NCBI RefSeq assembly: GCF_004664715.2
Contig: NC_051071.1
Location: 31,560,161-31,624,160 of the forward strand
Direction: 5' to 3'
DNA: 64,000 nucleotides
Source: Peromyscus leucopus
Taxonomy: Eukaryota; Chordata; Mammalia; Rodentia; Cricetidae
A program made the translations under genes and the position numbers. The notes beneath the pieces were generated by a model that worked only from the letters and a program-made list of their open reading frames with translations, was not told the origin of the DNA and did not search any database. The stretch's first letter is position 1, and the number at the start of each line of letters is the position of its first letter. Of this stretch, positions 34,773 through 45,274 are shown piece after piece.

Positions 34773-35994
34773 GTAAATATTTTGGTATTCTATAGCCTGA
34801 GTCCTTGGGTGAGTTCTTTAGGTTGTTATAGGCAAAGATTCATCCTTTCAGGAGATGATGCTGTTATTGGTGAAGTTATATGGCTGGATTCTCACAGAAG
34901 ACTTCTCTGGAGGATTCAAAATACCCCTTGCTGGGTCTTTGGCGTCTAATCCCCACTTCTTCCCATTCTCTGTTGGCCCCACAGTGGCTACTGTGACCCG
35001 TAGTGTGCTGTTTCTACCTGTGTGAGCTCAGCAATGACACAGGCAAGTTATTTTCTCCCCCGCAGGGAAAAATTCATAGCTCAGTGCACATTGACCATTA
35101 TGAATCCTTTAAGACCCAATCATTCCTTGCAGTTACCAGAGAAAATTCTGGAATAAATATCCTACCTTTGCTTTGTGCTCCCTCACCCTCTAGTGTTAGA
35201 TATGTCAATCCATCCTCGGAAACCACACATGCCCCTTGACTGGAAAGCTGCCTTACAACCCTCCATACTGAAAATTGAGAATGTTAGGATTTGTTTCAGG
35301 AAACCAGGAAAGATAAATCATTGCTCTTTTGAAGCTCTTTTTACAGAAATGAAATACATCTTTAGCCAGGGATTCCTCCTATATCCCTGCAATGTCTATC
35401 ACTGTCAGAGATCCACCACTAGGCTGAATGTAGGACCCAAAGGAGTCATGTGTTATGGCTTTCTTCATCCATTCTTGCTGCACTAGAAGAAATTGAGTTT
35501 TCTACTCTCCCCTTGCGTATCACTAAGTACACCTATTGCCTGCCTTTTTTAACCCAAATTATGGGTGACAGTTAAATTCATTTACTTTGCATTCCTTTGT
35601 TTATATTTTAATACTTAAAGATCTTTCAGTGCTTGGCTTTTAAAACATTATCTTTCTGTGTCCTGTATAATAACAATAAAACCTAGCCTGAGTCTCCTAG
35701 GAATAGTTTTGTATTTTAAGCAGTAGTTTGCCTCTTCTCTTGAAATATTGAAACTCAGTGTTTCCATGTGTAACTAGACATGTATAGATGTAAGTTTAAC
35801 AGAAAGAAAGTATATCATTTTATTATTTCAAGCCAATTTTCCCTAGTATACTGTCAATAAATGTTGGTTCTTGTAATTTCTTGTTCCTGTTATCTGTCTG
35901 CCAGTTTCCAGTATCCTTTGAAGCTAACAAATCTTTTCTCCTTAGCTTGCCTGCAATGTATTATCCTTTCTTCTCCCTCAGGCATCTCAAACTT
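34773..35994. other. Unassigned stretch
   Basis: The 78- and 103-codon plus-strand frames overlapping at 35,003-35,486 show no domain. Nothing recognised. Confidence 0.4.
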
Positions 35995-36655
35995 TTCCAG
36001 GACACTCAAAAGCATGACAAGATAGGACCCTCCCCCTTTTATCCTTTGGGAACTCCAACCTCACTTTCTAAAACTCCTATGACCCATCATAAAGGACTCA
36101 CAAGGCTCACTTCACAGGTACATTCCTCACCTTCTCCTCCTTCTGGCATTCCAACTCCATCCTCTTAGAACGTTGGGCTGCTGTTGTTGTGGGACTCTGA
36201 CATTGCCTTTGCAGTTTGGGTTACCTCTTCTTTGACTGTTGCAACCCATCTCCTGAGGACCTGCATCAACTTCCTGTTCTGTAGGTAGAGTACTCACCCA
36301 CCCTTCTCCGGCATTTCAGTCAGCCAACGTAGGACCTTCTTGTTTCCCAGGTAGAACCCTCATCTACCCTGCCCTTTAGCACTCCGTTCCTATTATCTGA
36401 GGACCTTCACCAAGAGCCTGCTCACTCAGCAAGTAGAGAAAACCCTCACTTCCATGTACCTCTGATACTCTACCCTTGCCATGTGAAGACCTGTGGAGCA
36501 ACCTCTCACTTGACAGGTAGCTGCTTCACCCACTCCCTTCCTAGGACGCTAACCCCATTGTATCAGGATACCATGTACTGATTGCCTATTCATCATCTAG
36601 GTCAGAGGCCACCCATCACCTTGGCATACAGAGGGCAGATACTACTTAGCTTTTC
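35995..36655 (+). repeat. Cryptic degenerate tandem repeat, unit about 70-90 bp
   Basis: At least five and perhaps eight units can be laid out. Each starts near 'aggacct' and contains a core 'caggtaga..cctcacc.accct' about 25-35 bases in, then a 'ggcactcc'-like word. Clear cores lie near 36,110, 36,283, 36,350, 36,430 and 36,515. Unit spacing is irregular and similarity is low, so it is an old minisatellite or a repeat family I do not know. No coding evidence; a 95-codon frame at 35,881-36,168 overlaps its start. Confidence 0.6.
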
Positions 36656-37187
36656 AGAGTTTTTCTTTCCAAAAACATTTCTCCTAATAATCCATGTGAA
36701 AATGTAGTCACGGGTTCAGGTTTTTTTAAACATTGCATGTGTTTAAAATGACTAAAGCATTCTTTGATTTAGAATGGTTTTCTACAAATTTTATTCTTAT
36801 GACTACTTCTATACTCTCAAACATTCTGTCTTATGCATGGCATAGCAGCGAGGCTGCATGACTTGAAAAAGGGCTTGTCTCATACCAGTGTCCCCAGCAC
36901 AATACACTCATTTTCCTGCTAACTTGGAAGACCTTTGAACTTGATGGAGTCCTGTGTTCTTTTCATGTGCAGACTATATCTTGTTAAAATGATAGTCAGT
37001 TGAAGTTTTGGTCTATTTTGAGACTTTACCTACCTGTAGTTAATCTATTGAGGTGATCCAGTGTCATCTAACACTGGAAGTGACAGATATATCCCACCAC
37101 TGCCACACTTGATTAGTGACAAACGCAAAATTTCTCATTTATTGTCGAACACATGACTTCTGGGTGAACATACAAAGGTGCACTCAG

Positions 37188-37188
<1 letters not shown>
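36656..37188. other. No recognisable feature
   Basis: Nothing recognised. Confidence 0.4.

Positions 37189-37189
<1 letters not shown>

Positions 37190-37238
<49 letters not shown>
37190..37238. repeat. (CA)n microsatellite
   Basis: About 24 uninterrupted CA units. Confidence 0.97.
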
Positions 37239-37241
<3 letters not shown>

Positions 37242-37564
37242 ACTAATTAGTGAGTTCTTACACTTTTCTATTGTCTCTCTTCCTGCTCTTCCTGTCATTC
37301 ATGGGAGCATTTAACATTGAGACTGACACATCATAAGCACCCAATAAATACATCTCAGCTGACTGTCACGCTGGACAAATTCTAGTAAGAAATACAACCA
37401 TTTTTAAAAAAGAACAAATGTCCTTTTAAAAGCTCAACACTGAACATTTCAGTATCTAAGACACCTCTGTAACTCCAGTTGTCACTACAACTGCACCTCA
37501 ATAGTCACTTCTAAATGGAAGCAGCTGTCTCAGGAAGCTGATTCTGTTGGACAGCTAATAGGAC

Positions 37565-37580
37565 AAAAATCACAGGCACT
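37565..37580 (+). repeat. L1 target-site duplication, left copy
   Basis: The 16-base word aaaaatcacaggcact is repeated exactly at 44,446-44,461 and defines the insertion edges. The A-rich start fits first-strand nicking at a T-rich site by the L1 endonuclease. Confidence 0.93.
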
Positions 37581-37584
37581 GGCC

Positions 37585-38254
37585 TGCCCCCGACTTCCCT
37601 TCTGGTCCAGAGGTGAGTGCCCGGATCCAACCCGGACCCCATCCCTGGACACCTGCCACTCCGGGAAGACCTGCCCAACTTGGCACCAGGTTCTGGCCAC
37701 CGGACAGCTCCCCTTCTAGCCCCACCTGGAGGGATCCCCTTTTCCAAGCACCCCGGCAGCCCCTGCAATCTCCGCGCCCCGCCCCCACGCCCATCTGCCC
37801 GCGACTCCAGCCACTTTCTGAGACTTAGAGACCGGCCCCCAGCTCCCAGCCTGCCCCCGACTTCCCTTCTGGTCCAGAGCCACTTCCTGAGACTTAGAGA
37901 CCGGCCCCCAGCTCCCAGCTTGCCCCCGACTTCCCTTCTGGTCCAGAGGTGAGTACCCGGGTCCAACCCGGACCCAATCCCTGGGTACCAGCCACTCCGG
38001 GAAGACCTGCCCAACTTGGCACCAGGTTCTGGCTACCGGGCAGCTCCCCTTCTAGCCCCACATGGAAGGATCCCCTTTTCCAAGACCCGGCAGCTCCTGC
38101 AATCTCCGCGCCCTGCCCCCACGCCCATCTGCCCGCGACTCCAGCCACTTCCTGAGACTTAGAGACCGGCCCCCAGCTCCCAGCCTGCCCCCGACTTCCC
38201 TTCTGGTCCAGAGCCACTTCCTGAGACTTAGAGACCGGCCCCCAGCTCCCAGCC
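37585..38254 (+). promoter_or_regulatory. L1 5' UTR: two tandem promoter monomers
   Basis: The monomer starts with 'tgcccccgacttcccttct' at 37,585 and again at 37,921. Each copy is a body of 265-267 bp plus a 69-bp derivative (37,852-37,920 and 38,186-38,254) that fuses the first ~28 bases of the body to its last ~40. GC boxes (ccccgccccc) and many CpGs make this the only CpG-island-like sequence in the window. By analogy with mouse L1 monomers it should hold the internal pol II promoter. Long frames on both strands follow from GC richness. Confidence 0.88.
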
Positions 38255-38419
38255 TGCCCCCGATTGCCATTCTGGACCAGAGCCCGCCCCGGACTTCCCT
38301 TCTGGACCAGAGAGTTGGACAAGAGAACTCACTTTTGGACAAAAGAGAGAGTCTTCCTGAATCTGTCAGCTCTTTCTGAAACAAGTACACTGATAAGACG
38401 AAGAAAGAACCACAAGGAG
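38255..38419 (+). promoter_or_regulatory. L1 5' UTR tether between monomers and ORF1
   Basis: It begins with two more partial copies of the monomer start ('tgcccccgattgccattct' and 'cggacttcccttctggacc'), then becomes A-rich toward the ORF1 start. A frame open from 38,264 runs in phase into ORF1, but the first ATG with L1-like protein after it is at 38,420. Confidence 0.75.
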
Positions 38420-39591
38420 ATGGGCAGACGTCAAGGCAGAAGTACATACAGCAAAATGAAGAGCAATACAGCATCACCAGAACCTAGCCCGCCTCCAACA
38501 TCTAGACCTGAACACCAAAAATTGGAAGAAGCAGAAGAAAGTAGCCTTATGAGTATCTTCATGAAGAAGGTAGAGGTTTGTGTAGAGGAAAAGACAAGGA
38601 AATTGGAAGAATGCTATAAACAACTAGAGGAAAGAGCAAACAAATTAGAAGAAAACAATAAAGCCTCCAAGAAAATAATAAAGTCCTGGAAGAAAACATT
38701 AATGTCCTGGAAGAAAACATTAAAGTCCTGGAAGAAAACAATAAAGCACTGAAAGAAAATCATGAAAAAGCAATGAAACAAACAAAGGAAACAGTCCAAG
38801 AACTGAAAAAGGAAATTGAAAAAATAAAGAAGACACAAACAGAGGGAATGCTGGAAATAGAAACCCTGAGTAAAAGATCAGGAACTTCGGATGCAAGTAT
38901 AACCAACAGAATGCAAGAGGTGGAAGAGAGGATTTCTGGCATTGAAGATACAGTAGAAGAAATAGTTTCATCAGTCGAAGGAAACACTAAAGCCAACAAA
39001 GTCATGAACCAAAATGTCCAAGAAATCTGGGACACCATGAAAAGACCAAACCTACGAATTATAGGGATAGAAGAAGGTGAAGAATACCAACTCAAAGGCA
39101 CAGAAAATATATTCAACAAAATTATAGAAGAAAACTTTCCCAACTTAAAGAAGGAAATGCCTATGAAGATACAAGAAGCCTATAGAACACCAAACAGACT
39201 AGACCCCCAAAAAAAGTCCCCTCGACACATAATAATTAAACAACTAAATGTACAGAATAAAGAAAGAATATTAAGAGCAGCCAAGGAAAAAGGCCAAGTG
39301 ACCTATAAAGGTAAACCCATCAGAATAACACCCGATTTCTCAATGGAGACTTTGAAAGCCAGAAGGACCTGGACAGATGTAATGCAGACACTAAGAAACC
39401 ATGAATGTCAGCCCAGACTAATATACCCAGCAAAACTTTCAATCATCATAGACGGAAGGAACAAGACATTCGAAGACAAAGCCAGATTTAAACAATACCT
39501 ATCCACAAACCCAGCCCTACAGAAAGCACTAGAAGGAAAATTCCAACCGAAGGAAGTCAGATACACACTCGAAAACACAGGCAATATATAA
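38420..39591 (+). pseudogene. L1 ORF1p, RNA-binding chaperone; one frameshift
   Basis: ORF1p is the trimeric nucleic-acid chaperone that packages L1 RNA in cytoplasmic particles. The ATG at 38,420 (gag ATG g, good Kozak context) opens a basic N-terminus, then a Glu/Lys/Asn-rich coiled coil. Frame is lost near 38,661-38,670 and the frame-1 segment from there to 39,591 continues the coil (VLEEN repeats), the RRM (NLRIIGI, RHIIIKQL) and the C-terminal domain (RITPDFS, YPAKLSI). The break fits loss of one base in the 'gcctcc' context. Without it the protein would be about 390 residues, longer than typical mouse ORF1p because the coil is extended. Confidence 0.92.
38679..38762 (+). repeat. 21-bp tandem repeat in the ORF1 coiled coil
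   Basis: Four consecutive 21-base units of the form 'taaagtcctggaagaaaac' encode a heptad (N/I-K/N-V-L-E-E-N) in the ORF1 frame. The period equals one coiled-coil heptad, so unit gain or loss keeps both frame and register. Confidence 0.9.
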
Positions 39592-39644
39592 AGCCACAAC
39601 AGTAAACCCCAAAGAAGGGAAGTACACACACACTACCACCAAAA

Positions 39645-42600
39645 ATGACAGGGATGAACAATCACTGGTCGTTAATATCCCTTAATATCAACGGACTTAA
39701 TTCACCTATAAAAAGACATAGACTTACAGAATGGATACGAAAGCAGAACCCAACTTTCTGCTGCATACAAGAAACACATCTCAAATTCAAAGACAGACAC
39801 TACCTAAGAATAAAAGGCTGGGAAAAGACTTTCCAATCAAATGGTCTTAAGAAACAAGCAGAGGTAGCCATACTGATATCCAACAAAATAGACTTCAAAC
39901 TAAAATCAATCAAAAGAGATAAAGAAGGACATTACATATTCATCACAGGAAAGATCCACCAAGATGAAGTTTCAATTCTGAACATTTATGCCCCAAACAC
40001 AAGGGCACCCACATATGTAAAAGAAACATTACTAAAGCTTAAACCACATATAAAACCCCACACATTAATAGTGGGAGATCTCAACACCCCACTTTCACCA
40101 CTGGACAGATCTCCCAAATCGAAACTTAACAGAGAAATAAAGGACTTAACTGATATCATGACCCAATTGGACCTAATAGATATCTACAGAACATTCCATC
40201 CTAACAAGAAAGAATATACATTCTTCTCAGCACCCCATGGAACTTTCTCTAAAATTGACCACATACTTGGCCACAAAGCATATCTCAACAGATACAAAAC
40301 AATTAGAATAACCTCCTGTGTTCTATCAGACCACCATGGGTTAAAGTTAGATCTCAACAACAACAAAAACTACAGAAAACCTACTTTCTCATGGAAACTG
40401 AATAATGCTCAACTAAATCACCAATGGGTTAAGGAAGAAATAAAGAAAGAAATTAAAGACTTCCTAGAGATCAATGAAAATGAAGAAACCACATACCCAA
40501 ACTTATGGGACACTATGAAAGCAGTGCTAAGAGTGAAATTCATAGCACTAAATGCACACATAAAGAAGTTGGAGAAATCTCACACTAGTGACTTAACAGC
40601 ACACCTGAAAGCTCTAGAACAAGAAGAAGCAAAGTCTCCCAGGAAGAATAGATGCCAGGAAATTATCAAAGTGAGAGGGAAAATTAATAAATTAGAAACT
40701 AAGAATAATACAAAAAATTAATGAAACAAAGAGTTGGTTCTTTGAGAAAATCAACAAGATAGACAAGCCCTTATCCAAACTAACCAAAAGACAGAGAGAG
40801 AGAATCCAAATCAACAAAATCAGAAATGAAAAGGGGGACATAACAACAGACATTGAGGAAATCCAGAGAATTATAAGGTCATATTTCAAAAACCTCTACT
40901 CCACAAAACTGGAAAACCTAAAAGAAATGGACATTTTTCTGGATAAGTACCACATACCTAAGTTAAATCAAGACCAGATAAACTATTTAAATAGTCCAAT
41001 AACCCCTAAGGAAATAGAAACAGTCATTAAAAGTCTCCCAACCAAAAAAAGCCCAGGACCAGATGGTTTCAGCGCAGAATTCTACCAGATCTTCAAAGAA
41101 GAGTTAATACCAATACTCTCTAAATTGTTCCACATAATAGAAACAGAAGGAACATTACCAAACTCCTTTTATGAGGCTACAATTACCCTGATTCCTAAAC
41201 CAAACAAGGATACAACAAAGAAAGAGAACTACAGACCGATCTCCCTCATGAACATTGATGCAAAAATACTCAATAAAATATTGGCAAACAGACTCCAAGA
41301 ACACATCAGAACAATTATCCACCATGATCAAGTAGGCTTCATCCCAGGGATGCAAGGGTGGTTCAACATACGAAAGTCCATCAACGTAATACACCATATA
41401 AACAAACTCAAAGAAAAAAAACCACATGATCATCTCACTAGATGCAGAAAAGGCATTTGACAAAATCCAGCACCCCTTCATGATAAAAGTCTTGGAGCGA
41501 TCAGGAATACGGGGAACATACCTAAACATAATAAAGGCAATATATAGCAAACCAACAGCCAACATCAAATTAAATGGAGAGAAACTCAAAGCAATTCCAC
41601 TAAAATCAGGAACGAGGCAAGGCTGTCCACTCTCCCCATACTTATTCAATATAGTACTTGAAGTTCTAGCCAGAGCAATAAGACAACATAAGGAGATTAA
41701 GGGGATACAAATTGGAAAGGAAGAAGTCAAGCTTTCCCTATTTGCAGATGACATGATAGTTTACTTGAGTGACCCCAAAGATTCCACCCAGGAATTGATA
41801 AAGCTTATAAACACCTTCAGCAACATAGCAGGATACAAGATCAACTCAAAAAAAATCAGTAGCCTTCCTATATACAATGGACAAAGAAGATGAGAAGGCA
41901 ATTAGAGATACATCACCCTTTACAATAGCCAAAAATGACATAAAATACCTTGGGGTAACACTAACCAAGCAAGTGAAGGACCTATATGACAAGAACTTTA
42001 AGTCCCTGAAAAAAGAAATTGAAGAAGATGTCAGAAAATGGAAAGATCTCCCATGCTCATGGATAGGCAGGGTTAACATAGTAAAAATGGCAATCTTACC
42101 AAAAGCAATATACAGATTCAATGCAATCCCCATCAAAATACCAACACAATTCTTCACAGACCTGGAAAGAATAATACTCAACTTCATATGGAAAAACAAA
42201 AAACCCAGATTAGCTAAAAGAAACCTGTACAATAAAACAACTTCTGGAGGCATCACAATCCCTAACTTCAAGCTCTACTATAGAGCTACAGTAATAAAAA
42301 CAGCTTGGTACTGGCATAAAAACCGACATGTGGACCAATGGAATCGAATTGAAGACCCTGACATTAACCCACACACCTATGGACATATAATTTTTGAAAA
42401 AGAAGCCAAAAGTGTACAATGGAAAAAAGAAAGCATCTTCAACAAATGGTGCTGGCATAACTGGATATCAACGTGTAGAAGGCTGCAAATAGATCCATAT
42501 CTGTCACCGTGCACAAAACTTAAGTCCAAGTGGATCAAAGACCTCAACATAAATCCAGCTACTCTAAACCTGCTAGAAGAGAAAGTAGGAAGTAATCTTG

Positions 42601-43469
42601 AACGCATTGGCATAGGAGATCACTTCCTAAATATAACACCAGTAGCGCAGACACTGAGACAAACAATCAATCAATGGGACCTCCTGAAACTGAGAAGCTT
42701 TTGTAGAGCAAAGGATACGGTCAACAAGGCAAAGCGACAGCCTACTGAATGGGAAAAGATCTTCACCAACCCCACAGGTGACAGAGGACTGATATCCAGA
42801 ATATATAAGGAACTCAAGAAATTAGACATCAAAATGACCAACAGTCCAATTGAGAAATGGGCTTTAGAATTAAACAGAGAATTCTCAACAGAGGAAACCC
42901 AAATGGCTGAAAGACATTTAAGGAATTGCTCAACATCCCTAATCATCAGGGAAATGCAAATCAAAACAACTCTGAGATACCACCTTATGCCTGTCAGAAT
43001 GGCTAAGATCAAAAACACTGAAGACACTTTATGCTGGAGAGGTTGTGGAGCTAGAGGAACTCTCCTCCACTGCTGGTGGGAATGCAAGGTTGTACAACCA
43101 CTTTGGAAATCAATATGGCGCTTTCTTAGAAAATTGGGAATCAATCTCCCCCAAGATCCAGCTATACCACTTTTGGGCATATACCCAAGAAATGCTCAAT
43201 CATACCACAAGAGCACTTGCTCAGCTATGTTCATATCAGCATTGTTTGTAATAGCCAAAACCTGGAAACAACCTAGATGCCCTTCAACTGAAGAATGGAT
43301 AAATAAATTGTGGCACATATACACAATGGAATACTACTCAGCAGAGAAAAACAATGACATCATACGGTTTGCAGACAAATGGATGGATCTAGAAAAAATC
43401 ATCCTGAGTGAGGTGACCCAGACTCAGAAAGACAAATATGGTATGTACCCACTCATAGGAAGATACTAG
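39645..43469 (+). pseudogene. L1 ORF2p, endonuclease and reverse transcriptase; three frameshifts
   Basis: ORF2p nicks target DNA and reverse-transcribes L1 RNA there. From the ATG at 39,645 the endonuclease is intact: E43 in QETH, Y115, D145 and N147 in GDLN, D205 in KID, H230 in SDHH. RT landmarks follow: [11 protein letters not shown] (near 41,050), DAEKAFD (41,441-41,461), [10 protein letters not shown] and FADD (41,741-41,752). The Cys-rich tail CWRGCG...HCWWEC is at 43,032-43,085. Frame changes occur near 40,701-40,712, in the A-run 41,414-41,421 and in the A-run 41,848-41,855; each fits one extra base. Spanning them the length would be about 1,273 residues, normal for L1. Residue 73 is Glu where a Gly (GVAILIS) is usual. 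Confidence 0.93.
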
Positions 43470-44397
43470 ATGTGGAACAAGGATGACTGAACTGCTACTC
43501 ACATCACCAGTGAGGCTACCTGGAAAACGGGACCCCAAAAAAAGACATGGAGAAATGGATGAGATCTACATGAACAGCCTGGTCATGAGTGGGAACAATG
43601 AAGAGCGACGGTCGAGGGAAAGAGAGTGGGAGATCCTAGCTGGATCAAGAAAAGAGAGGGAGAACAACGAATAGGAGACCATGGTAAATGAAGACCACAT
43701 GAGAAGGGGAGGAAGCAGAGAGCTAGGGAGGCCCACGGAGATCCACAAAGATACCGCCAGAAAAGACTGCTGGCAATGGATGAGAGACGGCAGGATCTGA
43801 CCTACTCCGGTGATGGGATGGCCAGACACCCTGTTAGTTGTGCCATAAACCCCATCCAAGGAAGGTCTGAGGAATCTGGATGCAGACATCCACGGCTGGG
43901 CCCCTGGTGGAGCACTGGGAGTCTAATTAGTGAGAAAGAAGAGGGTTTATATGAGCGAGAATTGTTGAAGCCAGGGTTGGATAAAGCACAGGGACAAATA
44001 GCCAAACGAATGGAAGCACAGGATCTATGAACCAAAGGCTGAGGGGCCCCCAACTGCATCAGGCCCCCTGAACGGGTGAGACAGTCATTTGGCTTGATCT
44101 GTTTGGGAGACAGCCGTGTGTTGGTGCCGGGTCCTGGGCTTGTTGCATGAGTTGGCTGTTTGAATCCTGGGACATATGCAGGGACACTTGGCTCGGTCTG
44201 GGAGGGGGGGACTGGTCCTGGCTGGACTGAGTCTACCAGGTCGATCCCGGTCCTCGGGGGAGACCTTGATCTGGAGGAGGTGGGAATGGGGGGTGGGATG
44301 GGGGGAGGGGGAGGGGGGCGAGAGTGGGAGAACAGGGGAATCTGTGGCTATTATGTTGAACTAAATGATGTTGTAAAATAAATTTATTTAAAAAAAA
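43470..44397 (+). other. L1 3' UTR with G-rich tract and first A-tail
   Basis: The UTR follows the ORF2 stop and contains a G-rich polypurine run at 44,283-44,335 with several runs of four to six G, a G-quadruplex candidate. A polyadenylation signal aataaa lies at 44,377-44,382, followed by an A-run at 44,390-44,397. The same UTR, reversed and truncated, is found at 18,805-19,739. Confidence 0.88.
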
Positions 44398-44445
44398 TTA
44401 TATAAGCATCTATGTATACATGAATAAATAAATTTAATGAGAAAA
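44398..44445 (+). other. Putative 3'-transduced segment and second A-tail
   Basis: About 44 non-L1 bases follow the first A-run, contain two overlapping aataaa signals (44,423-44,432) and are followed by a second A-run. All of this lies inside the target duplication. That layout is the signature of read-through past a weak L1 signal at the source locus, with the flank carried along. Confidence 0.7.
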
Positions 44446-44461
44446 AAAAATCACAGGCACT
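44446..44461 (+). repeat. L1 target-site duplication, right copy
   Basis: aaaaatcacaggcact, identical to 37,565-37,580. The A-run of the tail merges with its first bases. Confidence 0.93.
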
Positions 44462-44870
44462 AGGAAAACTTTGACTCAGAATCCTGAGATCTGAGGATAA
44501 TTAAAACCACAGCTTGAATGTTGCAAGAGTCAACATTTAAGTTTAATTCACTATTGTATGTAGGATAGAGGCTGATTACTTTCCCCCAACGTTTTGGTCT
44601 TTGATATAATTTCCATTTCTTGGGAATTAAATTTACTTGATTATCAGTGTTTTGCAAATGAAAGTGCCAGTTAAGTTTATGGGATTTTTTTTTGTCTAAT
44701 ATAAAGAATTTTAAATGAAGTTGTAATAGTGTTTGTTGGTTTGCTTGTTTGTTCGGCTTTGCTTCAGCCAAATGCTTGGAGCCTGGTCAGTTTAGGTTGT
44801 ATTTTAAAAATAAATTTTCATGTCAGGAACAGGGAAACCCAGGTGTTTTTATGCCAAAAGATGCCATTAA
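44462..44870. other. No recognisable feature
   Basis: Nothing recognised; continuous with the sequence left of the L1 before insertion. Confidence 0.4.
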
Positions 44871-45274
44871 CAAGGTGTTCTAGTTAGCTTCCTATTGCCA
44901 TAATAAGGCCATGATTAAAAGCAACCTGGGAAGGAAAGGGGTTATTTCATCTTATAGATTGCAGTCCATCATGAAAGGAAGTCAGGATAGGAACCTGGAG
45001 GCAGGAACTAAAACAGAAGCCATGAAGAGTACTGTTTACTGGCTTGCCCTCTCTGGTTTGACCCACCAGCTTTCTTCTATCACTCAAGACTTCCTATTCA
45101 GTGTGGTACTGCTGGCAGTAGACTGTGTCCTCCCATAGCAATCAACAGTCAAGAAAATGCCCTACATGCTTGCCTACAGACAATAAGATGGAGGCATTTC
45201 TCAACCGAGGTTCCTCTTCCCAGATGACTCAAGTTTGTGTCAAGTTGACAAAAATCTAGCCAGGACACATAAGG
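44871..45274 (-). mobile_element. ERVL-MaLR-type solo LTR
   Basis: LTR 44,876-45,269. The minus strand begins tgtgtcctggctag and ends aactagaaca. It contains the reverse of 'gtgtcaagttgaca', 'aggaagtcaggataggaac' and 'agtcaagaaaatgcccta'. Flanks caagg and taagg match at four of five bases. Confidence 0.72.

Larger units (their letters stand above)
37581..44445 (+). mobile_element. Full-length LINE-1 retrotransposon
   Basis: A complete 6.87-kb element: two tandem promoter monomers, a tether, ORF1, a 53-base inter-ORF spacer, ORF2, a G-rich 3' UTR, an A-tail, a short extra segment and a second A-tail, all between exact 16-bp duplications. All endonuclease and RT signature residues are present. 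I found no premature nonsense codon; the only disabling changes are four one-base indels. As read, the copy could not make full-length ORF1p or ORF2p. The exact duplication and full length indicate a recent insertion by an active lineage. Confidence 0.95.

Noticed and set aside
37190..37238. CA array as possible CRISPR-like repeats
   Set aside because: Plain dinucleotide microsatellite; no repeat-spacer structure anywhere in the window, and the DNA is mammalian.
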